From: Tsuneonella deserti
Lineage (GTDB): Bacteria > Pseudomonadota > Alphaproteobacteria > Sphingomonadales > Sphingomonadaceae
DNA length: 64,000 bases
Assembly (NCBI RefSeq): GCF_014644315.1
Contig: NZ_BMKL01000001.1
Span: forward strand, 1,499,001 to 1,563,000
Direction: 5' to 3'
Numbering within the stretch: the stretch's first letter is position 1; each line of letters opens with the position of its first letter. A program made the translations under genes and the position numbers. Under the pieces are notes generated by a model that saw only the letters and a program-made list of their open reading frames with translations, was not told the origin of the DNA and did no database searches. Of this stretch, positions 47,226 to 56,635 are shown in pieces.

Positions 47226-48070
47226 GCTGGCTCAACCGCGTCCGCAATTCGCTCCCGTTCCTTCCCAAGCGAGAGACGCCGGACAACCTGTGGGTCAAGT
47301 GCCCGGGCTGCCAGGAAATGCTGTTCGTCAAGGAATACGAGGACAACCTCGATGTCTGCCCGCGCTGCGGCTTCCACGGGCGCATCGGCGCCGACAAGCG
47401 GCTTTCCCAATTGCTCGACGTAGGGTTCGAGCTGCTTCCGCAACCGAGCGTCAAGGAAGATCCGCTCAAGTTCCGCGACACCAAGAAGTACACCGACCGC
47501 ATCAAGCAGGCCCGGGCCAAGAACCCGCATTCCGATGCCTTCAGCGTGGGGTCCGGTGCGATCGACGGGCGGCCTGCCGTGGTCGGGGTGCAGGACTTCG
47601 GCTTCATGGGCGGGTCGATGGGCATGGCCGTCGGCGCGGCTTTCGTTGCCGGGGCCCAGAAGGCAATCGAGCGGCATTGCCCCTACATCGTTGTCACTGC
47701 CGCTGGCGGCGCGCGGATGCAGGAAGGCATCCTCAGCCTGATGCAGATGCCCAAGGCGACCGTGATGACGCGGCGCCTCAAGGAAGCGGGCCTCCCCTAC
47801 ATCGTCGTGCTGACCGATCCCACCACCGGCGGCGTCACCGCGAGCTATGCGATGCTGGGCGATGTCCACATCGCCGAGCCCGGCGCGCTGATCGGCTTCG
47901 CGGGCCAACGTGTGATCCAGGACACTATCCGGGAACAGCTTCCCGAAGGCTTCCAGCGCGCCGAGTACCTGCTCAAGCACGGCATGGTCGACATGGTCGT
48001 GCCCCGCGGCGAGCTCAAGGCACGGCTGGCGACGCTGATCGACTATCTCGCTCCGCGAAAGGCTGCCTGA
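47222..48070 (+). CDS. accD: Acetyl-CoA carboxylase carboxyltransferase beta subunit
   Basis: 282 aa. The zinc ribbon has Cys27, Cys30, Cys46 and Cys49; a crotonase-like carboxyltransferase domain follows ([21 protein letters not shown]-type and [12 protein letters not shown] segments). It carries biotin-bound carboxylate to acetyl-CoA with AccA, encoded elsewhere. The trpA-accD-folC order is a well-known alphaproteobacterial arrangement. It overlaps trpA by 4 nt. Confidence 0.96.
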   Translation: MSWLNRVRNSLPFLPKRETPDNLWVKCPGCQEMLFVKEYEDNLDVCPRCGFHGRIGADKRLSQLLDVGFELLPQPSVKEDPLKFRDTKKYTDRIKQARAKNPHSDAFSVGSGAIDGRPAVVGVQDFGFMGGSMGMAVGAAFVAGAQKAIERHCPYIVVTAAGGARMQEGILSLMQMPKATVMTRRLKEAGLPYIVVLTDPTTGGVTASYAMLGDVHIAEPGALIGFAGQRVIQDTIREQLPEGFQRAEYLLKHGMVDMVVPRGELKARLATLIDYLAPRKAA

Positions 48071-48077
48071 GGCCGCC

Positions 48078-49370
48078 GTGAAGGACTTCGCCCGTTCGGA
48101 CGATCCGGCGGTCCAGGCACAGCTTGACCGGCTGGCGGCCCTGTCGCTGCCGCAAGGCCGTTTCGGGCTGGAGACGATCAAGACACTGCTTGAGCGGCTG
48201 GGCAATCCGCAGGACCGGCTTCCCCCCGTGTTTCACGTGGCCGGGACCAACGGCAAGGGATCGACCTGCGCCTACCTCCGGGGGATGCTCGAAGCCGGTG
48301 GCCTGACTGTCCACGCCGCGACCAAACCGCACCTTGTCCGCTACAACGAGCGCATCCGCATCGCTGGCAAGCTGATCGCCGACGAGCAACTCGCCGCCCT
48401 GCTGCGAGACGTCCTCGATGCCGGCGAGGATCTCGGGCCGAGCTTCTTCGAGGTGACCACAGCGGCCACCTTCCTGGCCTTTGCCGAGACCGCCGCGGAC
48501 GCCTGCGTGATCGAAGTGGGCCTGGGTGGCCGTTTCGATGCCACCAACGTTATCGAACGCCCCGCCGCATGCGGCATCGCCAGCCTGGGGATTGATCACG
48601 AGGCCTTCCTGCTCGCGCCGGAGGAAGGCACGCCGGATGATCCGCTCGCCCGCATTGCATTCGAAAAGGCGGGCATCGTGCGCCCGGGCCGGCCGCTGGT
48701 GACGATGGAGTATCCCGAAGCGGCCGAGCTCGAGATCGAACGCGCCGCATTGGCTGCCGGCGCCCCGCTCCACATGCGCGGGCACGACTGGCATGCAAAC
48801 GTGGGCGAGCGCATCGAATATGAGGACCGTCACGGACGCCTCGCCCTGCCGCTACCCGCGCTTGCAGGGGCGCACCAGGCCGACAATGCCGCCTTGGCGG
48901 TTGCCATGTTGCGCCACCAGGATTTCGTGACCGTGGGGCCGGATGCGCTGGAAGCCGGGATTCGCACTGCCCGCTGGCCCGCACGCCTCCAGCCGCTCGG
49001 CGCCGGCGCGCTGAGCGCGATCGTGCCCGGAAGGCAACTATGGCTCGACGGGGGGCACAACCCGGATGCAGGCCTTGCCATCGCTCGTCATTTCGAGGGT
49101 CGCCTGCACCTCGTCATCGGCATGCTGGCCAACAAGAACCCGCTGGCCATCGTCGAGCCGCTGGCGGAACGGCTGGAGACTATCTCGGTGGTGCCCGTAC
49201 CCCGCAGCGACAGCCATCGGCCCGAAGCATTCGGACCGGGAGCGCTCGGCTTCGCGGGAATCGAGGAAGCACTGGCCGCGATCCCTGCCGACGATCTGCC
49301 GATCCTTATAGCCGGATCGCTGTACCTTGCTGGAGCGGTGCTCGAGAAGAACGGCGAGCTTCCCGATTGA
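48078..49370 (+). CDS. folC: Bifunctional folylpolyglutamate/dihydrofolate synthase
   Basis: A 430-aa Mur-ligase-type ATPase that adds glutamate to dihydropteroate and folates. Begins with GTG 48078. P-loop AGTNGKGST (55-63), EVGLGGRFDATNVI, and the C-terminal LDGGHNPDAG are canonical. It follows accD by 7 nt. Confidence 0.95.
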   Translation: MKDFARSDDPAVQAQLDRLAALSLPQGRFGLETIKTLLERLGNPQDRLPPVFHVAGTNGKGSTCAYLRGMLEAGGLTVHAATKPHLVRYNERIRIAGKLIADEQLAALLRDVLDAGEDLGPSFFEVTTAATFLAFAETAADACVIEVGLGGRFDATNVIERPAACGIASLGIDHEAFLLAPEEGTPDDPLARIAFEKAGIVRPGRPLVTMEYPEAAELEIERAALAAGAPLHMRGHDWHANVGERIEYEDRHGRLALPLPALAGAHQADNAALAVAMLRHQDFVTVGPDALEAGIRTARWPARLQPLGAGALSAIVPGRQLWLDGGHNPDAGLAIARHFEGRLHLVIGMLANKNPLAIVEPLAERLETISVVPVPRSDSHRPEAFGPGALGFAGIEEALAAIPADDLPILIAGSLYLAGAVLEKNGELPD

Positions 49371-49386
49371 TCCGGCGGTCGATGCC

Positions 49387-50736
49387 CTAAACCGGCGGAT
49401 CGGCCCGCGCGTCTCCTTCACCGACCTCGCCCGCGGTGCCCATCGCAGCATCGACCAGGCCGGCGCGCATCATCCACCAGAACAGCGCGATGCCTGGCAG
49501 GGCGAGAACCGTGGTGAGCAGGTAGAAGTTCACGTAGCCGTAGCTCTCGATCAGTCCGCCCGCCGTCGTCCCGGTAAGAAAGCGGCCGACGATGCTCGCG
49601 CCCGCGCTGATCAGGGCATACTGGGCCGCGGTGAAACGCAAGTCGCACAGGGCCGAGAAGTAGGCGACAACGACCACTCCGCCGAAGCCGCTGGCGAAGT
49701 TCTCGAACCCGATCGCGCTTGCCATGCCGATATTGCTGTGCCCTGCTGCAGCCAGCGCGGCGAAGCTGAGATTGGATATGGCCATCAGCACGAGCGCGAT
49801 CAGCACCGACCGCTTGAGGCCGAGCTTGGCGTAGAGCACCCCGCCGACGAACACGCCTATGATCAGCGCCCAGAAGCCGACCCCGATATCGTAGAGCGCG
49901 ATCTCGTCATTGGTGAACCCGAGGTCGTCGAACAACAACCGGAAGGTCAGGTTCGCGAGCGTGTCGCCGATCTTGTGAACCAGGATGAACAACAGCACCA
50001 GCCAGGCGCCGCTGCGCTGGAAGAACTCGACGAACGGGCCAGCGATGGATTGCCAGATCTCGCTTAGGCTGCGCTTGGCCGCGACGACTTTGCGCCGTTC
50101 CGGTTCGCCCAGCACCAACGCGGTAATCATCGCCGGAAGCGCGAATGCCGCGCAGGCGATATAGGCCGCCTCCCACCCGTAACGCGCGGCCACGACGAGC
50201 GCGAGCGCGCCCGCGGCGGCGGAACCGATGCGCCAGCCGTACTGGCTCATGCCCGATCCGGTGCCGAGCTGGTACGGCTTCAAGGTTTCGATGCGGTATG
50301 CGTCGATGACGATGTCGAAGGTCGCGCCCGCGATGCCGAGCAGGACTGCCGATGTCGCCGTCCAGATGATGTCGGCGCCCGGATCGGCCAGGGCGAGGTT
50401 GACGGTTGCCGCCATCACGAAAGCACCCGCGAGCAGCATCCAGGACACGCGCTGGCCGAGGCGGCCGAGGACCGGAAGCCGCACCCCATCGACGATCCAG
50501 GCCCACAAAGGCTTCAGGTTGTAGACGAAGAACGCCAGCGTGAACGCCGTGACCGTCGACTTGTCGATTCCGCTTTGCGCGAGGCGGGTGGTCAGGGTCG
50601 CCGCAAGCAGCGCGAACGGGAAACCCGACGAAACACCAACGAAGAAGGCGGCGAGCGATTCCTTCTCAAGGTACGGCTTGATCGAGTCCCACAGGCTGCG
50701 CTGCTGCACCCGGGCAAGCTCGGCTTCCTCGACCAT
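49387..50736 (-). CDS. AmpG-like MFS permease
   Basis: 449 aa with about 12 TM helices. Features such as FFVGVSSGFPFALLAATLTTRLAQSG near the N-terminus and the LWAWIVDGVRLPVLGRLGQR loop are those of the AmpG muropeptide permease branch. AmpG imports anhydromuropeptides for cell-wall recycling; sphingomonads carry several AmpG-like paralogues, so the substrate here is not certain. Convergent with folC (16-nt gap), divergent from the Rieske oxygenase gene. Confidence 0.85.
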   Translation of the reverse strand: MVEEAELARVQQRSLWDSIKPYLEKESLAAFFVGVSSGFPFALLAATLTTRLAQSGIDKSTVTAFTLAFFVYNLKPLWAWIVDGVRLPVLGRLGQRVSWMLLAGAFVMAATVNLALADPGADIIWTATSAVLLGIAGATFDIVIDAYRIETLKPYQLGTGSGMSQYGWRIGSAAAGALALVVAARYGWEAAYIACAAFALPAMITALVLGEPERRKVVAAKRSLSEIWQSIAGPFVEFFQRSGAWLVLLFILVHKIGDTLANLTFRLLFDDLGFTNDEIALYDIGVGFWALIIGVFVGGVLYAKLGLKRSVLIALVLMAISNLSFAALAAAGHSNIGMASAIGFENFASGFGGVVVVAYFSALCDLRFTAAQYALISAGASIVGRFLTGTTAGGLIESYGYVNFYLLTTVLALPGIALFWWMMRAGLVDAAMGTAGEVGEGDARADPPV

Positions 50737-50809
50737 TCCCTAGCGTCCTTCCCGTTCCCGAAATTTCGTGCGACACTTACTGCCGGGAGAGGATTAGGGA
50801 AGCGCCGGG

Positions 50810-51967
50810 ATGAACGATACCGTAACCGCGCCGGGGAAAAGACCGACCGCCGGACAGCTCGCCCTCGCCGAAGCGCTGGCGCGGGGCGAAACGAGGCCGG
50901 CCGGCGGGATCACCACTGTCCCTGCGTCGGTCTATACCGATCCCGAGCACTTCGCGCACGAGAAGGCGGCGCTGTTCGATCGCCTGCCGCAGGTCCTGAT
51001 GCCGAGCGCGCTGATACCCGACCCAGGCATGGCAGTTCCGCACGACCTCACCGGGAAGCCCTTGCTCGTCACGCGAGACAAGGAGGGCATGGTGCACGTC
51101 TTCCTCAACGTGTGCCGCCACCGCGGAACGCGGCTGGTTGAAGGCAACGAGGCGGAATGCGTTGCGCGGCTGGTGTGTCCCTATCACGCCTGGACCTATC
51201 GGCTCGACGGCGCGCTGCTCGCCCTGCCCCGGCCGGACAGTTTTCCGGGCCTCGACAAGGGCGACTTCCATCTCGTCGAGTTGCCCAGTTGCGAGGCAGG
51301 CGGATTGATCTGGTACTCCCCGCGAGACGAAGCGGATTTCACACTCGCTCGCAGCCTGGGGGAGGACATGGACGCCTTCGGTGCGCCCGACCACTTCCTG
51401 TTCCGGCGCAAGACGCACAGCGTCGCGGGCAACTGGAAGCTGATCATGGACGCGTTCCTTGAAAGCTACCACGTAACCCGACTCCACGCGAAAACGATCG
51501 GCCCGTTCTTCAAGGATGGCGTGACCAGCGGCGACATGATCGGACCCCATGCCCGCAGCGCGGTTGGGCGAGTGGACGAACTGGACGGGATCGACCTCAC
51601 CGACATGGCAGCCCTGCGCCGGCGGGTTACTTTCGCCTATCAGCTGCTGCCGGCCACGGTGATCATCCCGAGCCCCGACTACATCAACGTGATGGCGCTG
51701 TGGCCCCAGGCGCAAGACCATACGCTGGTGGAGGATTTCATGCTGATCCCGGAACCGCCCGCCAACGACAAGGCCCGCGACCACTGGGAACGAAGCTGGG
51801 CGCTGCTCGATGGAGGAGTGTTCGCCAGCGAGGACTTCCGTGCGGCCGAACTCGGGCAGCAGGGTCTGTCGACCGGCGCGGTGCCCGAACTCACGCTTGG
51901 CACGCTGGAAGGCGGCATCCGCCGGTTCCACGAGACCGTGAGCGAGGCGTTGCGCGCCGCCAACTGA
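50810..51967 (+). CDS. Rieske non-heme iron oxygenase, alpha subunit
   Basis: 385 aa. The Rieske 2Fe-2S site is Cys102-x-His104 and Cys123-x2-His126 (CRHRG...CPYHAW). The catalytic domain has the mononuclear iron histidines His221 and His226 in ESYHVTRLH. Such enzymes hydroxylate aromatics or quaternary amines using a separate reductase. No beta subunit, ferredoxin or reductase gene is adjacent, so the electron donor must be encoded elsewhere. The N-terminal ~40 residues are longer than usual. Substrate unknown. Confidence 0.9.
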   Translation: MNDTVTAPGKRPTAGQLALAEALARGETRPAGGITTVPASVYTDPEHFAHEKAALFDRLPQVLMPSALIPDPGMAVPHDLTGKPLLVTRDKEGMVHVFLNVCRHRGTRLVEGNEAECVARLVCPYHAWTYRLDGALLALPRPDSFPGLDKGDFHLVELPSCEAGGLIWYSPRDEADFTLARSLGEDMDAFGAPDHFLFRRKTHSVAGNWKLIMDAFLESYHVTRLHAKTIGPFFKDGVTSGDMIGPHARSAVGRVDELDGIDLTDMAALRRRVTFAYQLLPATVIIPSPDYINVMALWPQAQDHTLVEDFMLIPEPPANDKARDHWERSWALLDGGVFASEDFRAAELGQQGLSTGAVPELTLGTLEGGIRRFHETVSEALRAAN

Positions 51968-51985
51968 GCGCCTAGTCGCTCGCTC

Positions 51986-52744
51986 ATGCCCTCCCCCACT
52001 CCCGAAAAGGCCGCCGGCGAACGCATCGCCAAGTTGCTCGCGCGCGCGGGCGTCGCCAGCCGGCGCGAAGTCGAGCGGATGATCGCCGAGGGACGCGTCG
52101 CGATCGGCGGCAAGGTGCTCGACACCCCGGCCACCATCATCCCGAACCTTGCGGGCGTTACGGTCGACGGCAAGCCGGTCGAGCGGGCGGAACCGGCGCG
52201 GGTGTTCGCCTTTCACAAGCCGTCCGGCCTGATCACCGCGGAAAAAGATCCCAAGGGCCGCCCGACGATCTACACCGCGTTGCGCAACGCGCTGCCGCGC
52301 GGCGCGCCGAGAGTAATGCCCGTCGGGCGTCTCGACATGAATACCGAGGGACTGTTGCTCCTGACGAACGACGGCGCGCTGAAACGTGCTCTGGAGCTGC
52401 CATCCTCCAACGTTCCCCGCACGTATCGCGTCCGCGCCTTTGGCGACATCACGCAGCCCCAGCTCGACGACCTCATCGAAGGGATCGAGATCGATGGCGT
52501 GCGCTACGGCAAGATCGAGGCCGACCTCGAACGCGGGTCGGGCCGAAACCGCTGGATCGTGATGACCCTTACCGAGGGTAAGAACCGCGAAGTGCGCCGC
52601 GTGCTCGAGCACCTCGGAATGCAGGTCAGCCGGCTGCTGCGGGTGGGCTACGGCCCCTTCAATCTTGGCGACCTGCCCCGAGGCGCGGTGGCGGAAGTCC
52701 CGCAAGTGCAGGTCGAGAGGCTGCGCAAGAGCCTGAAGCTGTGA
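51986..52744 (+). CDS. rRNA pseudouridine synthase (RluB/RsuA family)
   Basis: 252 aa. An N-terminal S4 RNA-binding domain (RIAKLLARAGVASRREVERM) and the RsuA-type catalytic domain with Asp117 in PVGRLDMNTEGLLLLTND. RluB-like (23S U2605) is most probable; RsuA or RluE/F cannot be excluded. It overlaps rsmD by 4 nt (GTGA), forming a ribosomal-RNA modification pair. Confidence 0.92.
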   Translation: MPSPTPEKAAGERIAKLLARAGVASRREVERMIAEGRVAIGGKVLDTPATIIPNLAGVTVDGKPVERAEPARVFAFHKPSGLITAEKDPKGRPTIYTALRNALPRGAPRVMPVGRLDMNTEGLLLLTNDGALKRALELPSSNVPRTYRVRAFGDITQPQLDDLIEGIEIDGVRYGKIEADLERGSGRNRWIVMTLTEGKNREVRRVLEHLGMQVSRLLRVGYGPFNLGDLPRGAVAEVPQVQVERLRKSLKL

Positions 52745-53286
52745 GGGTGATCGCGGGAGAATGGCGGGGGCGCAAGCTGGTATCCCCGAAAGGCGATGCC
52801 ACGCGCCCGACCGCCGACCGCACCCGCGAGACTCTGTTCAACATGCTGGCGAGCCGTCTTGGCAGCTTCGAAGGGTTGAGCGTGGTGGACCTGTTCGCCG
52901 GGTCAGGCGCCCTGGGGCTGGAGGCGCTTTCGCGGGGGGCTGGTTCATGCCTGTTCGTGGAAAGCGATCCGGCAGCGGTCGAAGCCATTCGCGCCAACGT
53001 CGCAGCGCTCGATGCGCGCACCCGGTCCGAGGTACGCCGAGGTTCGGTCCTGGAACTTGGTCCGGCCAAGGAGCCGCACGATCTGATCCTGCTCGATCCC
53101 CCCTATGGCACGGGGGCAGCGGCGGTGGCGACCGATCGCCTGCTCCGCCTGGGATGGATCGGCGCGGCCACCTGGATCGCAGCCGAGACCGGCGCGGACG
53201 AGAGGTTCGAGGTCAAGACTCTCTCGATCGTCGCGGAGCGCAAGGTCGGGAAGGCCCGGCTGTGGCTGCTGCGGCTCGACCTTTAA
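52741..53286 (+). CDS. rsmD: 16S rRNA (guanine(966)-N2)-methyltransferase
   Basis: 181 aa from GTG 52741. The start MRVIAGEWRGRKL, SAM motif VVDLFAGSGALGLEALSRGA and the target-base motif LLDPPYGTG identify RsmD. It modifies G966 of 16S rRNA during 30S assembly. A terminator hairpin follows. Confidence 0.95.
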   Translation: MRVIAGEWRGRKLVSPKGDATRPTADRTRETLFNMLASRLGSFEGLSVVDLFAGSGALGLEALSRGAGSCLFVESDPAAVEAIRANVAALDARTRSEVRRGSVLELGPAKEPHDLILLDPPYGTGAAAVATDRLLRLGWIGAATWIAAETGADERFEVKTLSIVAERKVGKARLWLLRLDL

Positions 53287-53298
53287 GCCAGCCTAAGC

Positions 53299-53330
53299 GA
53301 AAGGGGCGCCGAAAGGACGCCCCTCCTTTC
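53299..53330. terminator. Bidirectional terminator-like hairpin between rsmD and the convergent gene
   Basis: GGGGCG (53303-53308) pairs with CGCCCC (53318-53323) over a 9-nt loop, and outer GAAAGG/CCTTTC arms extend the stem. The location between two convergent genes suits a shared terminator. Confidence 0.65.
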
Positions 53331-53348
53331 ACGCTATCCTCGCGAAAA

Positions 53349-53942
53349 TCAGCGCTGCGGCTTCTTCCCGGGGATTTCGCTGGCGGGACGGCCCGGCCAG
53401 TATTTGAGCGGGACGTTGCCGTACTTCAGCCCGGCCTCGCGCGGGTTGATGCAATGGTCCTGCATGTCCCCCTTGCACGGCGGATAATCGGTATTCGCGT
53501 TATCCGCGGCAGGGGTCGTCTGCACCACGGCATTGCTCACGAAACGCATGTTGCCGGCACCCGCGCTAGTCGACGCCGTGGTGGCGGTCTGAGCGGTCGC
53601 AGAGGCAGTACCCGCCGGCCCACCGGCGAGCTGGCGCTCGATCGAGGTCCAGGTCGTCGCGCGCTGCTCGGGCGTCATGGCGTAGAGCTGCTGGCGCTGC
53701 GCGTCGGTCAACGCCCACCATCCGGTCTGCTGGGTGGGGGTCAACGTCCAGTAGTAGGTCCGGTAGGTATCGGGCCAAGCGGTGTACATCGTCTGGCGCT
53801 CGGGCGGCCAGGCATCGTACATGCTCTGCTGGGCATCCGTCATGACATAGACGTCGCCGTTGGAAGTGACGGCCATGTCCTGCGCGGCGGCAGGGACGGC
53901 GAACGCCAGCGCAGCGGCGCCGGCCATGATCAACTTGTTCAT
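53349..53942 (-). CDS. Secreted Tyr/Trp-rich hypothetical protein
   Basis: 197 aa from ATG 53942 (AAGGAGA 6 nt upstream). A signal peptide ends ...AVPAAAQ (~20). Residues ~30-95 repeat a short motif of the form [LM]T[PD]xQ...[YW] (MTDAQQSMYDAW, LTPTQQTGWWAL, LTDAQRQQLYAM, MTPEQRATTW). A Thr/Ala/Ser linker follows, then PPCKGDMQDHC, which resembles the DYPPC-x-D-x-C ending common in sphingomonad exported proteins (memory). No enzyme motif is seen. Likely periplasmic or envelope-associated; function unknown. Confidence 0.8.
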   Translation of the reverse strand: MNKLIMAGAAALAFAVPAAAQDMAVTSNGDVYVMTDAQQSMYDAWPPERQTMYTAWPDTYRTYYWTLTPTQQTGWWALTDAQRQQLYAMTPEQRATTWTSIERQLAGGPAGTASATAQTATTASTSAGAGNMRFVSNAVVQTTPAADNANTDYPPCKGDMQDHCINPREAGLKYGNVPLKYWPGRPASEIPGKKPQR

Positions 53943-54048
53943 GGATCTTCTCCTTAACAATTGTCGTGGCCTCTACGCTCGCTGCTTGACTCGGTTCCGA
54001 TGGAGGCCTTGCGCCCGCCCCCGGTGTTCCCTAGCTGTTCACCTTCCG

Positions 54049-56370
54049 ATGAGCACCGATCCCGCCCCGCCCGCGCCCGGCCGCGCCCTTGCCGCCGACG
54101 ACAGCGCGGTTCCGGCATACGCGGCAACCCTGAATGCGCCGCAGCGCGAGGCAGTGCTGACGACCGAAGGGCCGGTGCTCATGCTCGCGGGCGCCGGCAC
54201 CGGCAAGACCGCCGCCCTGACAGCGCGTCTCGCCCATCTCGTGGCAACCCGACGGGCCTGGCCCAGCGAGATCCTTTGCGTCACTTTCACCAACAAGGCC
54301 GCGCGCGAGATGCGCGAGCGGGTCGGCCGGCACATCGGGCCCGCGGTGGAAGGGATGCCGTGGCTCGGCACGTTCCACTCGATCGGTGCGAAGATGCTTC
54401 GCCGCCATGCGGAGCTTGCCGGACTGCAATCGAACTACACGATCATCGACACCGACGACCAGATTCGCCTGCTCAAGACGCTGATCACGGGAGAGGGCCT
54501 GGACGAAAAGCGCTGGCCGGCGCGTCAGCTTGCCGGCCTGATCGACCGCTGGAAGAACCGCGGGTTAAACCCGGATGACCTCGATGCGGTGGAGAACGAG
54601 GCCTATGCAAATGGCAAGGGACAGAGGTTCTATCAGCTCTATCAGGACCGTCTGAAAACGCTGAACGCGTGCGATTTTGGCGATCTGTTGCTCCACGTTC
54701 TCAACGTCTTCCGAACCCATCGCGAGGTGCTCGAACAGTACCAGCAACGCTTCAAATACATCCTGGTGGACGAGTATCAGGATACCAACCAGGTTCAGTA
54801 CTTGTGGCTCCGCTTGCTCGCGCAGGAGCGCAAGAACATCTGCGTGGTGGGCGACGATGACCAGTCGATCTATTCCTGGCGCGGCGCGGAAGTCGCCAAT
54901 ATCCTGAAGTTCGAGAAGGACTTTCCGGGCGCGAAAATCGTCAAGCTGGAACAGAACTATCGTTCCACTCCGCACATCCTGGCCGCCGCATCGGGCCTGA
55001 TCAACGCGAACAGCGAACGGCTTGGCAAGACGCTGTGGACCGAGCTTCCGGCGGGCGAAAAGGTGCGCGTCATCGGCGTATGGGACGGACCCGAAGAGGC
55101 CCGGCGGGTCGGCGAGGAAATCCAGCGGCTCGAACGCGAAGGCGCGGGGCTGGACCAGGTCGCCATCCTCGTACGCGCACAATACCAGACCCGGGAATTC
55201 GAAGACCGCTTCATCCAGATCGGGATGAACTACCGCATCATCGGCGGCTTCCGGTTCTACGAGCGCGCGGAAATCCGCGATGCCCTCGCCTATCTGCGGG
55301 TGATTGCCAGCCCGGCCGACGATCTCGCCTTCGAACGGATTTACAACCAGCCCAAGCGCGGCCTCGGCGCAAAGACGCTTGAATCGATGCACCGTCACGC
55401 GCGGGCGACCGGCCTTCCGCTGGCCGCCGCCTCGCTCCAGCTTGCCGATAGCGACGAGTTGCCCGCCCGCGCCCGCGGGACGATCGCGAACCTCATGGGC
55501 CAGTTCCTGCGCTGGCGTGAGTTGGCGGAAACGACCGCCCCTGCCGAGCTGCTGCGGACGGTCCTCGCGGAAAGCGGTTACGATGCAATGCTGCAGGCCG
55601 AAAAAAGCGCCGAAAGTGCGGGCCGCGCGGAAAACCTCTCGGAACTCGCCCGCGCGATGGAGGAGTATGATTCCCTCGGCGATTTCCTGGAGCACGTTGC
55701 CCTGGTGATGGACAACGACCGTGCGGATGATGGCGAGAAAGTCACCATCATGACCATCCACGCGGCAAAGGGACTTGAATTCGATCATCTGTTCCTGCCC
55801 GGCTGGGAGGAAGGCGTCTTTCCCTCCCAACGGGCGCTGGACGAAGGTGGCCTTGCCAGCCTCGAAGAGGAGCGCCGCCTCGCCTATGTCGCCATAACCC
55901 GCGCCAGGCGGCGCTGCACGATCCTCCATGCCGCCAACCGGCGCATCTACGGCCAGTGGACCAGCTCGATCCCGAGCCGCTTCGTGGGCGAGCTTCCGGC
56001 CGACCACGTGACCGAGGAGACGACGCTGACGGGCGGGGCTTCTCTCTGGCGCGCGCAGATGAGCGAGCACGAGGATCCGTTCGCCCACCTCGCCCGGGCG
56101 CAGCCCGCGCGGACGATGACCCGAGGGCCCGGATGGCAGCGCGCGCTCACTACCGGCTACGACACCGCACCCCACCGCGTACGCGAAGTGACCCGCAGCG
56201 CCGCGAGCTTCGCCGCGGAGGCGCGCAGCGACATCGCGGTCGGCCAGCGGGTGTTCCATGACAAGTTCGGCTATGGAGAAGTGGTCGACCAGGAGGGCAA
56301 CAAGCTCGAGATCGAATTCGAACAGGCGGGACGCAAGCGGGTCATCGACAGCTTCGTCACGGTGGCCTGA
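54049..56370 (+). CDS. uvrD: UvrD/PcrA-type 3'-5' DNA helicase
   Basis: 773 aa from ATG 54049 (MSTDPAPPAPGR); the frame is open upstream through the secreted-protein promoter but that is not plausible coding. Superfamily I motifs are present: Walker A GAGTGKT at 48-54, VDEYQDTN, GDDDQSIYSWRGA, NYRST and TIHAAKGLEFDHLFL. It unwinds DNA in nucleotide-excision and mismatch repair and clears RecA from forks. The C-terminal ~60 residues (GQRVFHDKFGYGEVV...) form the Tudor-like RNA-polymerase-binding module of PcrA/UvrD. Confidence 0.95.
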   Translation: MSTDPAPPAPGRALAADDSAVPAYAATLNAPQREAVLTTEGPVLMLAGAGTGKTAALTARLAHLVATRRAWPSEILCVTFTNKAAREMRERVGRHIGPAVEGMPWLGTFHSIGAKMLRRHAELAGLQSNYTIIDTDDQIRLLKTLITGEGLDEKRWPARQLAGLIDRWKNRGLNPDDLDAVENEAYANGKGQRFYQLYQDRLKTLNACDFGDLLLHVLNVFRTHREVLEQYQQRFKYILVDEYQDTNQVQYLWLRLLAQERKNICVVGDDDQSIYSWRGAEVANILKFEKDFPGAKIVKLEQNYRSTPHILAAASGLINANSERLGKTLWTELPAGEKVRVIGVWDGPEEARRVGEEIQRLEREGAGLDQVAILVRAQYQTREFEDRFIQIGMNYRIIGGFRFYERAEIRDALAYLRVIASPADDLAFERIYNQPKRGLGAKTLESMHRHARATGLPLAAASLQLADSDELPARARGTIANLMGQFLRWRELAETTAPAELLRTVLAESGYDAMLQAEKSAESAGRAENLSELARAMEEYDSLGDFLEHVALVMDNDRADDGEKVTIMTIHAAKGLEFDHLFLPGWEEGVFPSQRALDEGGLASLEEERRLAYVAITRARRRCTILHAANRRIYGQWTSSIPSRFVGELPADHVTEETTLTGGASLWRAQMSEHEDPFAHLARAQPARTMTRGPGWQRALTTGYDTAPHRVREVTRSAASFAAEARSDIAVGQRVFHDKFGYGEVVDQEGNKLEIEFEQAGRKRVIDSFVTVA

Positions 56371-56420
56371 AGCGGCTCGCGCCGCAGTCCGCTCCATCTG
56401 TCGCGATTGACGGCATTCAA

Positions 56421-56466
56421 CCGGAACTCCGGCCATGCCTGCTGTTTCTGTCTCTGAAGGAGAGAC
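56421..56466 (+). promoter_or_regulatory. Regulatory-looking leader of the 52-aa gene
   Basis: Two small inverted repeats occur here: CCGGA-AC-TCCGG (56421-56432) and GTCTCT-GAAGG-AGAGAC (56450-56466). The second encloses most of the gene's GAAGGAG ribosome binding site. GGAAC (56423-56427) with TGTT 15 nt later vaguely resembles an EcfG stress promoter but the spacing is short. All predictions. Confidence 0.3.
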
Positions 56467-56470
56467 ACGC

Positions 56471-56629
56471 ATGGCAAGCGAAACCGGAAACGCCCAGGCG
56501 CGCGAAGAGAACCGTGGCAGCGCAAACGCCAATCAGGCGCGGCGGGAAATGGAAAGCCGCGATCCCGACAAGAGCAACGCCCGCGACCGCGAAGGCCGCA
56601 AGGGCGGAGACAACGCGAAGAACCTCTAG
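56471..56629 (+). CDS. Small hydrophilic disordered protein, 52 aa
   Basis: MASETGNAQAREENRGSAN... is almost entirely Ala, Arg, Asn, Glu, Gly, Lys and Asp, with no aromatic residue, Cys or hydrophobic core. AAGGAGAG precedes the ATG by 6 nt. The composition recalls small stress or desiccation proteins (KGG-like) of other bacteria, but no motif is shared. Convergent with the DEAD-box gene (6-nt gap). No confident function. Confidence 0.6.
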   Translation: MASETGNAQAREENRGSANANQARREMESRDPDKSNARDREGRKGGDNAKNL

Positions 56630-56635
56630 GGGGGT

